A stretch of DNA of 64,000 bases, taken from assembly GCF_009755225.1 (NCBI RefSeq), contig NZ_WQKZ01000003.1:496001-560000 (forward strand). Direction: 5' to 3'. The DNA is from Hymenobacter ginkgonis. Lineage in GTDB: Bacteria > Bacteroidota > Bacteroidia > Cytophagales > Hymenobacteraceae. Both the position numbers and the translations under genes were made by a program. Positions 34,462 through 42,630 of the stretch are shown here, piece after piece. The notes beneath the pieces were generated by a model. The model had not been told where the DNA came from. It searched no databases and saw only the letters and a program-made list of their open reading frames with translations. The stretch's first letter is position 1, and every line of letters starts with the position of its first letter.

Positions 34462-35532
34462 ATGTCTGTCAAACTCAAGCCACTTAACCAGCAAGTAATC
34501 GTTATCACTGGTGCTACCAGCGGCATTGGCCTCGCCACTGCCAAAGCTGCTGCCAAAGCCGGCGCCCGCCTAGTGTTGGCTGCCCGCTCGCAAAATGACC
34601 TCAATACCGTAGCCCGCGACTTGGGCAGCAACGTTGTAACGGTAGCGGCCGACGTGGCCGACCCCGAGGCCGTGCGCCGCATCCACGAAGCTGCCCACGC
34701 CAAGTTTGGGGGCTTCGATACCTGGGTCAATAATGCCGGGGTAGGGATGTGGGGCAAGCTCTCGCAGGGCAACCTCGAAGATTTTAAGCGCCTCTACGAC
34801 ACCAACTTCTGGGGTATCGTCAATGGCTCGCTCGAAGCCATTAAGCACCTCAAAAAGCACGGCGGCGCCCTCATCAACCTCGGCAGCGAGGTGTCGGATG
34901 TGTCGGTGCCCGTACAGGGCATGTACGCGTCGAGCAAGCACGCCGTGAAAGGTTTTACCGATGCCCTGCGCATCGAGTTAGCTGATGAGAAAGCCCCTGT
35001 TTCGGTTACGCTCATCAAGCCGGCCGCCATTAATACGCCTTTTCCCGAGCACGCCCGCAACTACTTGAGCGAGAAGCCCAAGCTGCCCCAGCCGGTATAT
35101 GCGCCCGAGGAGGTAGCCAAAGCCATTTTGCACGCGGCCAGCCATCCGGTGCGCGACATTTACGTGGGCGGCGGCGGAAAACTTATGAGCACTATCAACA
35201 AGTTTGCGCCTAGCGCGCTGGACTGGCTCGAAGCAAAAACCGGCGTAGCGCAGCAAAAGCAAGAAAATACGAAAGCGGTAAACCCCGCAGGCTCATTGCA
35301 CAGCCCCGCTGCGCCCCATGCCAAAGTACACGGCAATAACCCCGGCCACGTGATGAAGACCAGCCTCTACACGCACGCCAGCATTCACCCAGTGGTGGCG
35401 GGCGTAGTAGTGGCCACGGGGTTAGCTGCCGGTATTGCGTTGGTGGCAGGCCGCAAACGCAACATGCGCGATGCTGGTTTTCCAGTAGAATCGGGCACCA
35501 AGGAGCCCCTGGTACCCGCTACCGACGAATAA
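34462..35532 (+). CDS. SDR family oxidoreductase with C-terminal membrane extension
   Basis: 356 residues. Residues 1-250 are a classical short-chain dehydrogenase: VITGATSGIGLATAKAAAKA, NNAGVGMWGKL, GSEVSDVSVPVQGMYASSKH with intact Y-x3-K, LIKPAAINTPFPEHA. The ~100 extra residues are unusual: a basic/polar linker (VAQQKQENTKAVNPAGS), a hydrophobic segment (VVAGVVVATGLAAGIALVAG) and a short charged end. The extension would tether the enzyme to the membrane. Substrate unknown. A terminator hairpin follows. Confidence 0.87.
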   Translation: MSVKLKPLNQQVIVITGATSGIGLATAKAAAKAGARLVLAARSQNDLNTVARDLGSNVVTVAADVADPEAVRRIHEAAHAKFGGFDTWVNNAGVGMWGKLSQGNLEDFKRLYDTNFWGIVNGSLEAIKHLKKHGGALINLGSEVSDVSVPVQGMYASSKHAVKGFTDALRIELADEKAPVSVTLIKPAAINTPFPEHARNYLSEKPKLPQPVYAPEEVAKAILHAASHPVRDIYVGGGGKLMSTINKFAPSALDWLEAKTGVAQQKQENTKAVNPAGSLHSPAAPHAKVHGNNPGHVMKTSLYTHASIHPVVAGVVVATGLAAGIALVAGRKRNMRDAGFPVESGTKEPLVPATDE

Positions 35533-35551
35533 ACAGCACCAGGATTTAAGT

Positions 35552-35604
35552 AAAAGGAGCGGGTTCGCCAGGTAGATTTTCTGCCTGACGGACCCGCTCC
35601 TTTT
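35552..35604. terminator. Bidirectional terminator between SDR and aminotransferase genes
   Basis: AAAAGGAGCGGGTTCG and the later CGGACCCGCTCCTTTT pair with one interruption, with an inner CCAGGTAG/CTGCCTG stem and flanking A/T runs, between two convergent genes. Confidence 0.8.
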
Positions 35605-35619
35605 ATAATTTAAAAGCGC

Positions 35620-36879
35620 TTAGGTTAGTTTGTCGAGCGCCGCGCGCAGGCGGGGTAGGGCAGCCTGAATAGATGCCAGCGACTCGGCCCCAACCGACAA
35701 CCGAAACCACGGCTCGGCCGCCGACGTGCCGAAGGCGCTGAACGGCACCACCGCCAATTGTGCCTCGGTAAGCAGGTAAGACGTGATTTCCTTGGTGCTA
35801 GTCAGCACCTCGCCAGCAGCCGTAGTGCGGCCCAAAATATCGATTCTGGCGGTGAGGTAGATGGCCCCGGCCGCCTCAATGGCATCGACGGGGTAGCCCT
35901 GGCCGCGCATTTCGTGCAAGCCATCGTGCAGGGCATCGAGGCTGGCTTGCAGGCCACTCTTGATGCCAACCAAAAATTCGTCGACCGGTGCAGCCTGGGG
36001 GAGAAACGCCGCAGTAGCCACCTGCTCGGCCTTGGGTGCCCAGGCGCCGATGTGGCCCAGCAGCGATTTCATCTTGTCAATTATCAGCTTCGGGCCGAAC
36101 GAATAACCCACGCGCACGCCGGTAGCGGCGAAGCACTTCGAGATGCCGTCGATGTACACCACGTAGTCGCGCAGCGCAGGGCGCAGGCTTACGGGGTCAA
36201 AATGCTGGGTTCCGCCAAAGGTCAACAGCCAGTAAATCTGGTCGTAAAGGATGTAAAGCGGCTTTTCGTCGGGGCCCCGGCGCTGGTTCTCAGCCAGCAC
36301 GAGGTCGCAGATTTCCTCCAGCACTTCCTTCGTAAACACCGTGCCCGTGGGGTTGAGCGGCGAGCACAGGGCCAGCAGCGTAGCGCCCGCCAGGTGCGGT
36401 GCCAGCTCGGCGGCGGTGGGCATAAAGTCGTGCTCGGGCTGAGTAGCTACCGCTACTTGCTCAGCCCCGGAGAGGTGGCAGTAGTGGTTGTTGTTCCACG
36501 ACGGCACGGGGTACACCACGCGGTCGCCGGGGTCTACAAGCGCCAGGTACGCGGCATAAATAAGCGGGCGCGAGCCACCGGCTACCAGCAGCTCATCGGC
36601 GGGCGAGTAGCTCAGGCCCAGGCGGGTTTGGAGAAAATCGGCCGCGGCTTGGCGCATGTCGGCGGTGCCGGCGGCGGGGGGGTAGTTGGTTTGGCCAGCT
36701 TGGTAAGCGGCCGAAATGCCATCGCGCAGGCCGGCAGGAATCGGGAAAAGCTGGGGGTCGAAATCGCCGATAGTAAGGTTGCAAATAGTTTCGCCCTGGC
36801 GAATCTGCTCGCTGACGGCGTTGCCAATTCTAATAATTTCGGAGCCGCTTAGTTGGTCGGCCAACCGGGAAATACGCAT
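35620..36879 (-). CDS. Pyridoxal-phosphate aminotransferase, class I/II (aspartate aminotransferase-like)
   Basis: 419 residues from ATG 36879 (RISRLADQLSGSEIIRIGNA). LLVAGGSRPLIYAAYLALVD, YPVPSWNNNHYCHLSGAE, LALCSPLNPTGTVFTKEVLE, YILYDQIYWLLTFGG and DGISKCFAATGVRVGYSFGP give the fold type I pattern, with the PLP lysine in SKCFAATG. The substrate is not certain: aspartate aminotransferase is likely, another amino-acid aminotransferase possible. It follows the pectinesterase gene by 77 bp; a -7-like box suggests separate transcription. Confidence 0.88.
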   Translation of the reverse strand: MRISRLADQLSGSEIIRIGNAVSEQIRQGETICNLTIGDFDPQLFPIPAGLRDGISAAYQAGQTNYPPAAGTADMRQAAADFLQTRLGLSYSPADELLVAGGSRPLIYAAYLALVDPGDRVVYPVPSWNNNHYCHLSGAEQVAVATQPEHDFMPTAAELAPHLAGATLLALCSPLNPTGTVFTKEVLEEICDLVLAENQRRGPDEKPLYILYDQIYWLLTFGGTQHFDPVSLRPALRDYVVYIDGISKCFAATGVRVGYSFGPKLIIDKMKSLLGHIGAWAPKAEQVATAAFLPQAAPVDEFLVGIKSGLQASLDALHDGLHEMRGQGYPVDAIEAAGAIYLTARIDILGRTTAAGEVLTSTKEITSYLLTEAQLAVVPFSAFGTSAAEPWFRLSVGAESLASIQAALPRLRAALDKLT

Positions 36880-36916
36880 AGGGTAGGAGGTAGGGGAGAA
36901 AGGAAGCAAAGACCCC

Positions 36917-36924
36917 CAAAGATA
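36917..36924 (-). promoter_or_regulatory. Possible -7 element for the aminotransferase gene
   Basis: Minus-strand TATCTTTG matches TAnnTTTG and lies 38 bases before the ATG at 36879. The spacing is plausible, but a matching -33 element is not visible, so confidence is low. Confidence 0.35.
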
Positions 36925-36956
36925 CCAGCCGTTGCAGGGCCCCTCCGCGCTAGGCC

Positions 36957-37919
36957 CTACTTCTGCCCCGGCTCCCAGCCTTCCCTACCCCCAAAAATTT
37001 GCTTGAGCGTGTACGACTTCGTCTCTTTGGCTGTGAGCTGGTGCGACCACGCTACCCGGCCCGCCGGGTTAGCGCCCGGCCCGGTAGAGCGGTACTCGGC
37101 AAAGTAGGCGGTTTTCTCGTTCTCGGGGTTGCGCCAGTTTTCCCAGCCTGCCGGGGTAATGTGGCCACCCAGCTCGCAACGCAGATATACTACTTTGGCA
37201 TTGGGCCGCCAGGGCCGGCCGAGGTAGACTTTTTTCGCCAGTGCGGTGTCGGCAGCCAGCTTACAATTCAGAAATACAAAGCCATACGCTTGCCCAACTG
37301 GTGTGGAGGCGGCCGTTACAAAGGAATTTTTCTTGCTCCGAATCAGGCAATGGTCAAACACGCCCGTGCTGGCGCCAAAAATAAAATCGGTCGTGCCCTC
37401 AATGTAGCAATCTTGGAAATACTGGCGGCTACCCCCCGCCGCCAAGAACAGCACATCCTGGTTGCCTACCATGCGGCAGTGCCGAAACACCGCCCGGTCG
37501 CCCTCCACGTGCAGCGCCACGGCCTGCCCCGCCGTGTAGCCAGCCGCGTTCTCAAACGTGATATTTTCCGCCGTAAAATCGTTGGCCTGCACCAGCACCG
37601 AGTACGAGGTGGGGGTAGTAATGCCGTTGGTGCCCGAGTGGTCGGCGTAGCTGATGACGGTGCCAGCTGCGTCGCCCTCGCCGCGCAAAACAAGGTGCGT
37701 TTTCAGCGTCGGCACCACTACTTTCTCGTGGTAAATGCCTTTCTTGAGCTGAATGACCACGGGCCCGCTTTCCTGGTTGGGCACGGCATCGATAGCCGCT
37801 TGCACCGTGCGAAACTGTCCGCTACCATCGCTGGCCACCACCAAGGGGGGTAGGGCAGTCTGGGCCTGGGCTAGGAGGGTAGCAAAACTTAGTCCGGCTA
37901 CGAAGAATAGAAATTTCAT
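36957..37919 (-). CDS. Pectinesterase (carbohydrate esterase family 8)
   Basis: 320 residues with a signal peptide (KFLFFVAGLSFATLLAQAQ). Beta-helix signatures are VVASDGSGQFRTVQAAIDAV, MVGNQDVLFLAAGGSRQYFQ, CYIEGTTDFIFGASTGVFDH and VYLGRPWRPNAKVVYL; the two aspartates in QDVLF and TDFIFG and the arginine in LGRPWR are the family's catalytic residues. It removes methyl esters from homogalacturonan, preparing it for lyases such as the one at 19366. Its ATG is directly next to the stop codon of the acetylesterase upstream (0 bp), so they are translated from one message. Confidence 0.93.
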   Translation of the reverse strand: MKFLFFVAGLSFATLLAQAQTALPPLVVASDGSGQFRTVQAAIDAVPNQESGPVVIQLKKGIYHEKVVVPTLKTHLVLRGEGDAAGTVISYADHSGTNGITTPTSYSVLVQANDFTAENITFENAAGYTAGQAVALHVEGDRAVFRHCRMVGNQDVLFLAAGGSRQYFQDCYIEGTTDFIFGASTGVFDHCLIRSKKNSFVTAASTPVGQAYGFVFLNCKLAADTALAKKVYLGRPWRPNAKVVYLRCELGGHITPAGWENWRNPENEKTAYFAEYRSTGPGANPAGRVAWSHQLTAKETKSYTLKQIFGGREGWEPGQK

Positions 37920-38738
37920 TTAGGGAGTAGTAGGCTGCGCGTTGGCATTGGTGGGGGTAGCAACAGCATTTTTGGGCAGCGGCTTGGCCATATGCTCCTC
38001 GGCTAAGGCAATGTGCTGCGCCTTCAGGTCGGCCACCACGAGCTGCGCCATCTTGCGGGCGCCCAGCTCATTGAAGTGCGTATTGTCGTGGCGGCCCAGC
38101 GGGTAGTTGGGGTGGTCGCCGGGCGCCAGCTCCATAAAGAGCAGCTTCGAGTTTTCGTCGCCAAATTTCTGGAGCAGCTCGCGGCTCAGCTTATCCATGT
38201 CCACCAGCGTCACTTTATAGTCCTTCGCCACCGCCGTTGTGGCCGCCGAGTAGAGGACGTGCGTCTCCTTGATGCGGCCGTCTTTATCAAAATACCGGCG
38301 CGTAACGGGCGTGAGCAGAATTGGAATAGCCTGCTTGCTGCGCGTCTCGGTCACGAACTTGATGAGATTCTTGCGGTAATCCTCCGGCGTGGTGTAGCGG
38401 TCGGGGTAGTTCTGCGACTCGTCGTTGTGGCCAAATTGAATGAACACATAATCACCTGGTTGTAGCGCCTCCGCCACGGGTTGCCAGCGGTTTTCGGCCA
38501 AGAAAGTGCGGGTACTGCGGCCGTTCTGCGCGCGGTTATCCACGACCACCGTTGTGTCGAAAAACGTGCCCAGCGGCATGCCCCAACCCGTTTCCGGAAA
38601 CGTCGCCCGGATTTTGTTCGCCATCGTCGAATCGCCAATCAGGTAGAGCTTGGTTTTGTGCGGCGGTGGGGCCGCAGCGAAAGCCAGCAGACCCGGCAAA
38701 ATCAGTGGGGCTGCTTTGCGAAGCAGGTTCGTGCGCAT
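37920..38738 (-). CDS. Rhamnogalacturonan acetylesterase (SGNH/GDSL), copy 1
   Basis: 272 residues from ATG 38738 with a signal peptide. The four SGNH blocks are visible: YLIGDSTMANK (Ser), VVDNRAQNGRSTRTF (Gly/Asn), FIQFGHNDE (Asn) and DNTHFNELGARKMAQLV (Asp and His). It removes acetyl groups from rhamnogalacturonan I. It is closely similar to the next gene upstream and lies between it and the pectinesterase in one operon. C-terminus ends in a Thr/Asn-rich tail. Confidence 0.9.
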   Translation of the reverse strand: MRTNLLRKAAPLILPGLLAFAAAPPPHKTKLYLIGDSTMANKIRATFPETGWGMPLGTFFDTTVVVDNRAQNGRSTRTFLAENRWQPVAEALQPGDYVFIQFGHNDESQNYPDRYTTPEDYRKNLIKFVTETRSKQAIPILLTPVTRRYFDKDGRIKETHVLYSAATTAVAKDYKVTLVDMDKLSRELLQKFGDENSKLLFMELAPGDHPNYPLGRHDNTHFNELGARKMAQLVVADLKAQHIALAEEHMAKPLPKNAVATPTNANAQPTTP

Positions 38739-38777
38739 AAAGGAGGTAGGGATAAACAGGCCGGCCAAAGGTTAAGG

Positions 38778-39563
38778 TTAGCGGGCCTGCGGGTCCACAG
38801 TTTTCTTTACCGTACCCTGCACAATACGGTCGGCCAGCCCAAGTTTCAGCGCCTTGATATCGGCCAGCACGAGTTCGGCCATGCGCCGCGCGCCTAGCTC
38901 ACTGAAGTGCGTATTATCCTCGCGGCCATCGGGGTAGTTAGGATGCTCGCCCGGTGCTAAATAATTGAATAAGAGCTTAGAATTTTCGACCCCGAACTGT
39001 TGCAGCAGCGCTTGGCTACGCACGTCGAGGTCGATGAGGGGGGTAGCCGTCTCGCGGGCTACGGTGCGCACCAGTTCGGCGTAGGTGGCGTGGGTTTCTT
39101 CAATCTTGCCCGCGGCGTCAAACTTGCGGCGCGCCACCGGCGTTAGCAGCACCGGCTGCCCCTTGCGGCTGCGCGTCTCGCTGAGGAAGCGCTTGAGGTT
39201 GGCCACAAAATCAGCTTCCGGCGTGTAGCTGCCTTTGGTGGGCACTTCGTCGTTGTGGCCAAATTGGATGAACACGTAGTCCCCTTCGTGCAGCTCGTTG
39301 GCCACGGGTTGCCAGCGGTTTTCGGCCAGAAAGGTCTTGGTGCTGCGGCCATTTTGCGCCCGGTTATCCACGGTCACCGTTTCATCAAAAAACGCGGTGA
39401 AAGGCATTCCCCAGCCCGTTTCAGGGTAGGCTTTCACCTGCTTGACAGACATGGTCGAATCGCCAATCAAATACACCTTTATTTTGGCGGGTGCGGCCGG
39501 TACAAAGGCTAGCAGCGCGAGTAAGCTCAGGGCCGCCGCAGCGGATAAGATACGGGAGAGCAT
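38778..39563 (-). CDS. Rhamnogalacturonan acetylesterase (SGNH/GDSL), copy 2
   Basis: 261 residues from ATG 39563 with a signal peptide (LSRILSAAAALSLLALLAFV then PAAPA). Blocks: YLIGDSTMSVK, VDNRAQNGRSTKTF, FIQFGHNDE, DNTHFSELGARRMAELV. It is the first gene of a three-gene minus-strand pectin operon. Copy 1 lies 39 bp downstream. Long stretches such as ETGWGMP and TFLAENRWQPVA are identical in the two copies, showing tandem duplication followed by divergence. Confidence 0.9.
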   Translation of the reverse strand: MLSRILSAAAALSLLALLAFVPAAPAKIKVYLIGDSTMSVKQVKAYPETGWGMPFTAFFDETVTVDNRAQNGRSTKTFLAENRWQPVANELHEGDYVFIQFGHNDEVPTKGSYTPEADFVANLKRFLSETRSRKGQPVLLTPVARRKFDAAGKIEETHATYAELVRTVARETATPLIDLDVRSQALLQQFGVENSKLLFNYLAPGEHPNYPDGREDNTHFSELGARRMAELVLADIKALKLGLADRIVQGTVKKTVDPQAR

Positions 39564-39732
39564 GGGCGTGGGTGGGAAGCGGAGGGGTAGGGCCTGTACC
39601 AGCCACCTGAAGAAACAGGTGCGGCAACGGGCAGATTCTCGCAAACCTACTCGTTGCCGTAGCCGCTTGCTACACTTTTTTGCGCAATCGTTGCCGATAA
39701 CGTTGCCAAACGGCTTGTCAGCAAAAGCCACA

Positions 39733-39766
39733 AAAAAACCGGCCTTCCCCACAGGGAAAGCCGGCT
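39733..39766 (-). terminator. rplS terminator
   Basis: On the minus strand AGCCGGCTTTCCC pairs with GGGGAAGGCCGGTT (one mismatch and one wobble) and a T7 run follows. It lies 26 bp after the rplS stop codon. Confidence 0.85.
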
Positions 39767-39791
39767 ATATATTTGGCGAGCGAAGCGCAGC

Positions 39792-40172
39792 TTATGCCGC
39801 TACTTCTTTCACGATGTCGCGGCGACGCTCTTTGATACGAGCAGCTTTGCCCGAGAGGCCACGCAGGTAGAACAGACGAGCGCGACGCACCTTGCCGCGG
39901 CGAATTACCTCAATTTTGTCGATGTTAGGCGACAACAGTGGGAAAATACGCTCCGTACCGATTTGGTTAGAGATTTTGCGCACGGTGAAAGTTTCACCGT
40001 TGCTGCTGGGATTGCGACGCTGAAGAACCACGCCCTGGAACTGCTGAATGCGTTCCTTGTTGCCCTCGCGGATTTTCACGTGCACGTTGATGGTGTCACC
40101 GGCAGCAAACTTGGGAAAGCTGGCGCGGCGCTCCTGGCCTTCGGCATTAATAAAGTCGAGTAGTACGCTCAT
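39792..40172 (-). CDS. rplS: 50S ribosomal protein L19
   Basis: 126 residues, close to the usual length. [60 protein letters not shown] and [20 protein letters not shown] are family signatures. L19 sits at the 30S-50S interface. It is the last gene of the rpsP-rimM-trmD-rplS order but is preceded by its own consensus promoter at 40242-40273. Confidence 0.97.
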   Translation of the reverse strand: MSVLLDFINAEGQERRASFPKFAAGDTINVHVKIREGNKERIQQFQGVVLQRRNPSSNGETFTVRKISNQIGTERIFPLLSPNIDKIEVIRRGKVRRARLFYLRGLSGKAARIKERRRDIVKEVAA

Positions 40173-40241
40173 GGCGAAAAAAAAGAATTACAAAGCGAGC
40201 AGCGCCGCTGCCCACAGGTTGGTATTTTGCGAAACGGAGCG

Positions 40242-40273
40242 CAAAGATAGAAAATTAAGCGCACAAAAGCAAA
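40242..40273 (-). promoter_or_regulatory. Consensus Bacteroidetes promoter of rplS
   Basis: On the minus strand TTTG (40270-40273) and TATCTTTG (40242-40249) are separated by exactly 20 bases, fitting the TTTG-N19-21-TAnnTTTG pattern of the Bacteroidetes housekeeping sigma factor. Transcription should begin near 40235, giving a leader of about 63 nt before the rplS ATG. Confidence 0.72.
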
Positions 40274-40318
40274 TGCTAGTGGGTTAATTAACTGACCGGT
40301 TGCGCTTCAAAGTAACTT

Positions 40319-40996
40319 TTAAGGCAATAAATCGGGCCGGCGTGCCTGGGTACGGGCCAGTGCCTGCTCGTGGCGCCATTCCTCAATCTTGGGCGTGTTG
40401 CCCGAAAGCAGAATCTCTGGTACTTCTCGCCCGCGCCACTCGGCGGGCCTAGTATATACGGGCGGCGCCAGCAAGTCGTCTTGAAAAGAGTCGGACAGCG
40501 CCGATTCTTCATTGCCAAGTACGCCGGGTAGCAACCGCACCACCGTATCGACTAAGATGGTTGCGCCCAGTTCGCCGCCACTCAACACGTAGTCGCCCAC
40601 GCTAATTTCGTGGGTAACGTAATGGTCCCGAATGCGTTGGTCTACCCCCTTGTAATGGCCACAGAGCAGAATGACGTTGCGTAGCAGCGACAGGCGGTTG
40701 CAAAGCGGCTGGCGCAGGGTTTCGCCGTCGGGCGTGAGGTAAATAATAGCGTCGTAGGGCCGCTGGGCCTGCAACTCATCCATCCAAGCCGCGATGGGCT
40801 CGACGCGCAACACCATGCCTGCCCCGCCACCAAACACATAGTCGTCGAGCTGGCCATGCTTATTGATAGCATAGTCGCGCAGGTCGTGCACATGTATCTC
40901 CGCCAAGCCTTTATCCTGTGCCCGCTTCACGATGGAGTGGGAGAAGGGGCTCTCGAGCAAGGCGGGCAAGCAGGTGAGAATGTCGAACCGAATCAC
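40319..40996 (-). CDS. trmD: tRNA (guanine-37-N1) methyltransferase
   Basis: 225 residues from a GTG start at 40996 (the first codons give [12 protein letters not shown]). The trefoil-knot SAM site is evident in [37 protein letters not shown] and [37 protein letters not shown] matches the N-terminal region. It methylates G37 of tRNAs reading CNN codons and prevents frameshifts. 124 bp follows the rimM stop before its start. Confidence 0.97.
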   Translation of the reverse strand: MIRFDILTCLPALLESPFSHSIVKRAQDKGLAEIHVHDLRDYAINKHGQLDDYVFGGGAGMVLRVEPIAAWMDELQAQRPYDAIIYLTPDGETLRQPLCNRLSLLRNVILLCGHYKGVDQRIRDHYVTHEISVGDYVLSGGELGATILVDTVVRLLPGVLGNEESALSDSFQDDLLAPPVYTRPAEWRGREVPEILLSGNTPKIEEWRHEQALARTQARRPDLLP

Positions 40997-41119
40997 GGAT
41001 TAACGGGGGATTTTAACGGATTTCACGAATTTTGTAGACGGCCAGCAGCTGCAAAACAGAGTAGCACGCCATCTTCGTTGGCTTGGTGTCACAACGAGGT
41101 GGTTCTCCGTCTGGATGTT

Positions 41120-41686
41120 TTATTCCGCGTTAGGGTTCTTGTGGGCGCCGGGGTTCATATAAATATCCAGCAAGCCCTCGGGCATATTGACGAACAGCTG
41201 TTTAGTCTCCATATCGGCGTGGCTAACTAGCTCGTCCACTACGGGCAGCAGCACTTCCTGGCCCTGGTAGCGCATGGCCAGCACGTCTTGCTGCGGGAAT
41301 TCGTAGAAGTTTTCTACCACGCCCAGCGCACCCTCTTTCTCATCAATAACTTGGAAGCCAATGACGTCGTGAAAGTAAAACTGGTGTTCGGCCAAGGGAG
41401 GCAGTTCAGCCAGGGGCAGCCAAAGTTTAGCACCCCGTAGCGGCTCGGCCTCCTCAATGCGCTCGATGCCGCGCAGCTTAAGCAGCACCCGCAAGCCGCC
41501 CTGCGGGTTTACACGCTCTATCGTGTAGGCGGTCAGCTTGGTAGGCGATGCGGGTAGCGCTAGGTAAACAGTCTTAAGCTTGTCGTAGGTGGCGGCATCG
41601 TCCACGTCCAGTTGGGCCGTCATTTGGCCTTTCAGCGCGTGCGGCTTCACAATAAAGCCCAGCTCAAAGCATTCGTCAAGGGTCAT
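41120..41686 (-). CDS. rimM: Ribosome maturation factor RimM
   Basis: 188 residues. FELGFIVKPHALKGQMTAQL at the N-terminus is the RimM signature, followed by LRGIERIEEAEPLRGAKLWL and the C-terminal PRC barrel (YFHDVIGFQVIDEKEGALGV; QDVLAMRYQGQEVLLPVVDE). It assists assembly of the 30S head with S19. It lies 100 bp after rpsP, the gap containing a palindromic element. Confidence 0.96.
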   Translation of the reverse strand: MTLDECFELGFIVKPHALKGQMTAQLDVDDAATYDKLKTVYLALPASPTKLTAYTIERVNPQGGLRVLLKLRGIERIEEAEPLRGAKLWLPLAELPPLAEHQFYFHDVIGFQVIDEKEGALGVVENFYEFPQQDVLAMRYQGQEVLLPVVDELVSHADMETKQLFVNMPEGLLDIYMNPGAHKNPNAE

Positions 41687-41724
41687 GGCTTGCGGAGAAA
41701 AGGGGGGGTAGGCAACACCTCAAA

Positions 41725-41764
41725 AAAGAACGTCATGCCGGGGCGGGCCCAGCATGACGTTCTT
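41725..41764. repeat. Dispersed palindromic element, copy C
   Basis: AAGAACGTCATGC and GCATGACGTTCTT pair perfectly; the loop (CGGGGCGGGCCCA) differs from the other copies. It lies inside the rpsP-rimM gap of an otherwise conserved operon and would partly stop or process the transcript. Confidence 0.65.
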
Positions 41765-41786
41765 CCGTAAGGGGTTGCCCCGAAAA

Positions 41787-42341
41787 CTACGCGGCGTCTT
41801 CGGCCGACGTTTCGGCGGTTTCCGTCGTGCCTTCGGTAGCTTCGGCTTCAGCCGCCGGAGCGGGGGTAGCTGCGGCGAGCGCAGCAGCCTGCTTCTGAGC
41901 CAAGGCTTCGGCGCGAGCTTCTTTCACTTTGGTTTCGGCGGCAAGCTGCTGCTTGCGGGCTTCGGCCTTGGTGTCGGTCAGGCCAGTCTTCTTGGCCTCG
42001 ATTTTAGTGTCTTTCTCGGTCAACCAAGCCTGGTAGCGCTGGTCAGCAACTTCCTGGGTCAGCGCACCTTTCGTTACGCCCAACTGGAGGTGACGACGCA
42101 GCAATACGCCGCGGTAAGCAAGCATAGCGCGCACCGTTTCGGTGGGCTGTGCACCATTCATTACCCAATAAAAGGCGCGGTCAGCGTCGTAGACGATGGT
42201 AGCGGGGTTGGTATTAGGGTTGTAGGTGCCGAGTTTCTCTACGAAACGGCCATCGCGGGGAGCGCGGGCGTCAGCTACTACGATGTCGTAAGTCGCGGCC
42301 TTTTTACGGCCACGGCGGGCGAGGCGGATTTTAACTGCCAT
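41787..42341 (-). CDS. rpsP: 30S ribosomal protein S16 with C-terminal extension
   Basis: 184 residues. The first ~85 ([57 protein letters not shown]) are S16. The rest is an Ala/Glu/Lys-rich tail ending [10 protein letters not shown]. Such long tails are usual in Bacteroidetes S16 and not an artefact. It binds 16S rRNA in the 30S body. First gene of the rpsP-rimM-trmD group. Confidence 0.96.
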   Translation of the reverse strand: MAVKIRLARRGRKKAATYDIVVADARAPRDGRFVEKLGTYNPNTNPATIVYDADRAFYWVMNGAQPTETVRAMLAYRGVLLRRHLQLGVTKGALTQEVADQRYQAWLTEKDTKIEAKKTGLTDTKAEARKQQLAAETKVKEARAEALAQKQAAALAAATPAPAAEAEATEGTTETAETSAEDAA

Positions 42342-42400
42342 AAACCTTGGTGGTTATGCGACGCAACTCGTGCGTCTGGGTGAGGTACTATTTGGGGCCG

Positions 42401-42434
42401 CAAAGGTACGCAAAAAGAATACGGGTTGGCACAA
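42401..42434 (-). promoter_or_regulatory. Probable promoter of the rpsP operon
   Basis: Minus-strand TTG (42432-42434) and TACCTTTG (42401-42408) are 23 bases apart, at the long end of the accepted TTG-N17-23-TAnnTTTG spacing. The predicted start near 42393 gives a leader of about 50 nt. Confidence 0.6.
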
Positions 42435-42630
42435 GTTTACTTAAATAATATGTGAGGGGGCTTTTTGCTGAAATTGTGCTTTAGCTAGCGAGACCATTTG
42501 AAAATGAGGGGTAGAGCGTAAAATATTAGCTAATATTGTTACTATGTCCATTATATTTTAGGGTTCATTTAAAATTAATACCACATAAAACCAGAAATTG
42601 GCTGTAGATTTTGGGGTCAAACTCTGTTTT

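Noticed and set aside
35758..36852. 364-codon open frame antisense to the aminotransferase
   Set aside because: Composition is that of a shadow frame (many V, A, Q, R, H) and the opposite strand has a complete PLP enzyme.
36999..37853. 284-codon open frame antisense to pectinesterase
   Set aside because: Opposite strand carries full pectinesterase motifs; this frame has no family features.
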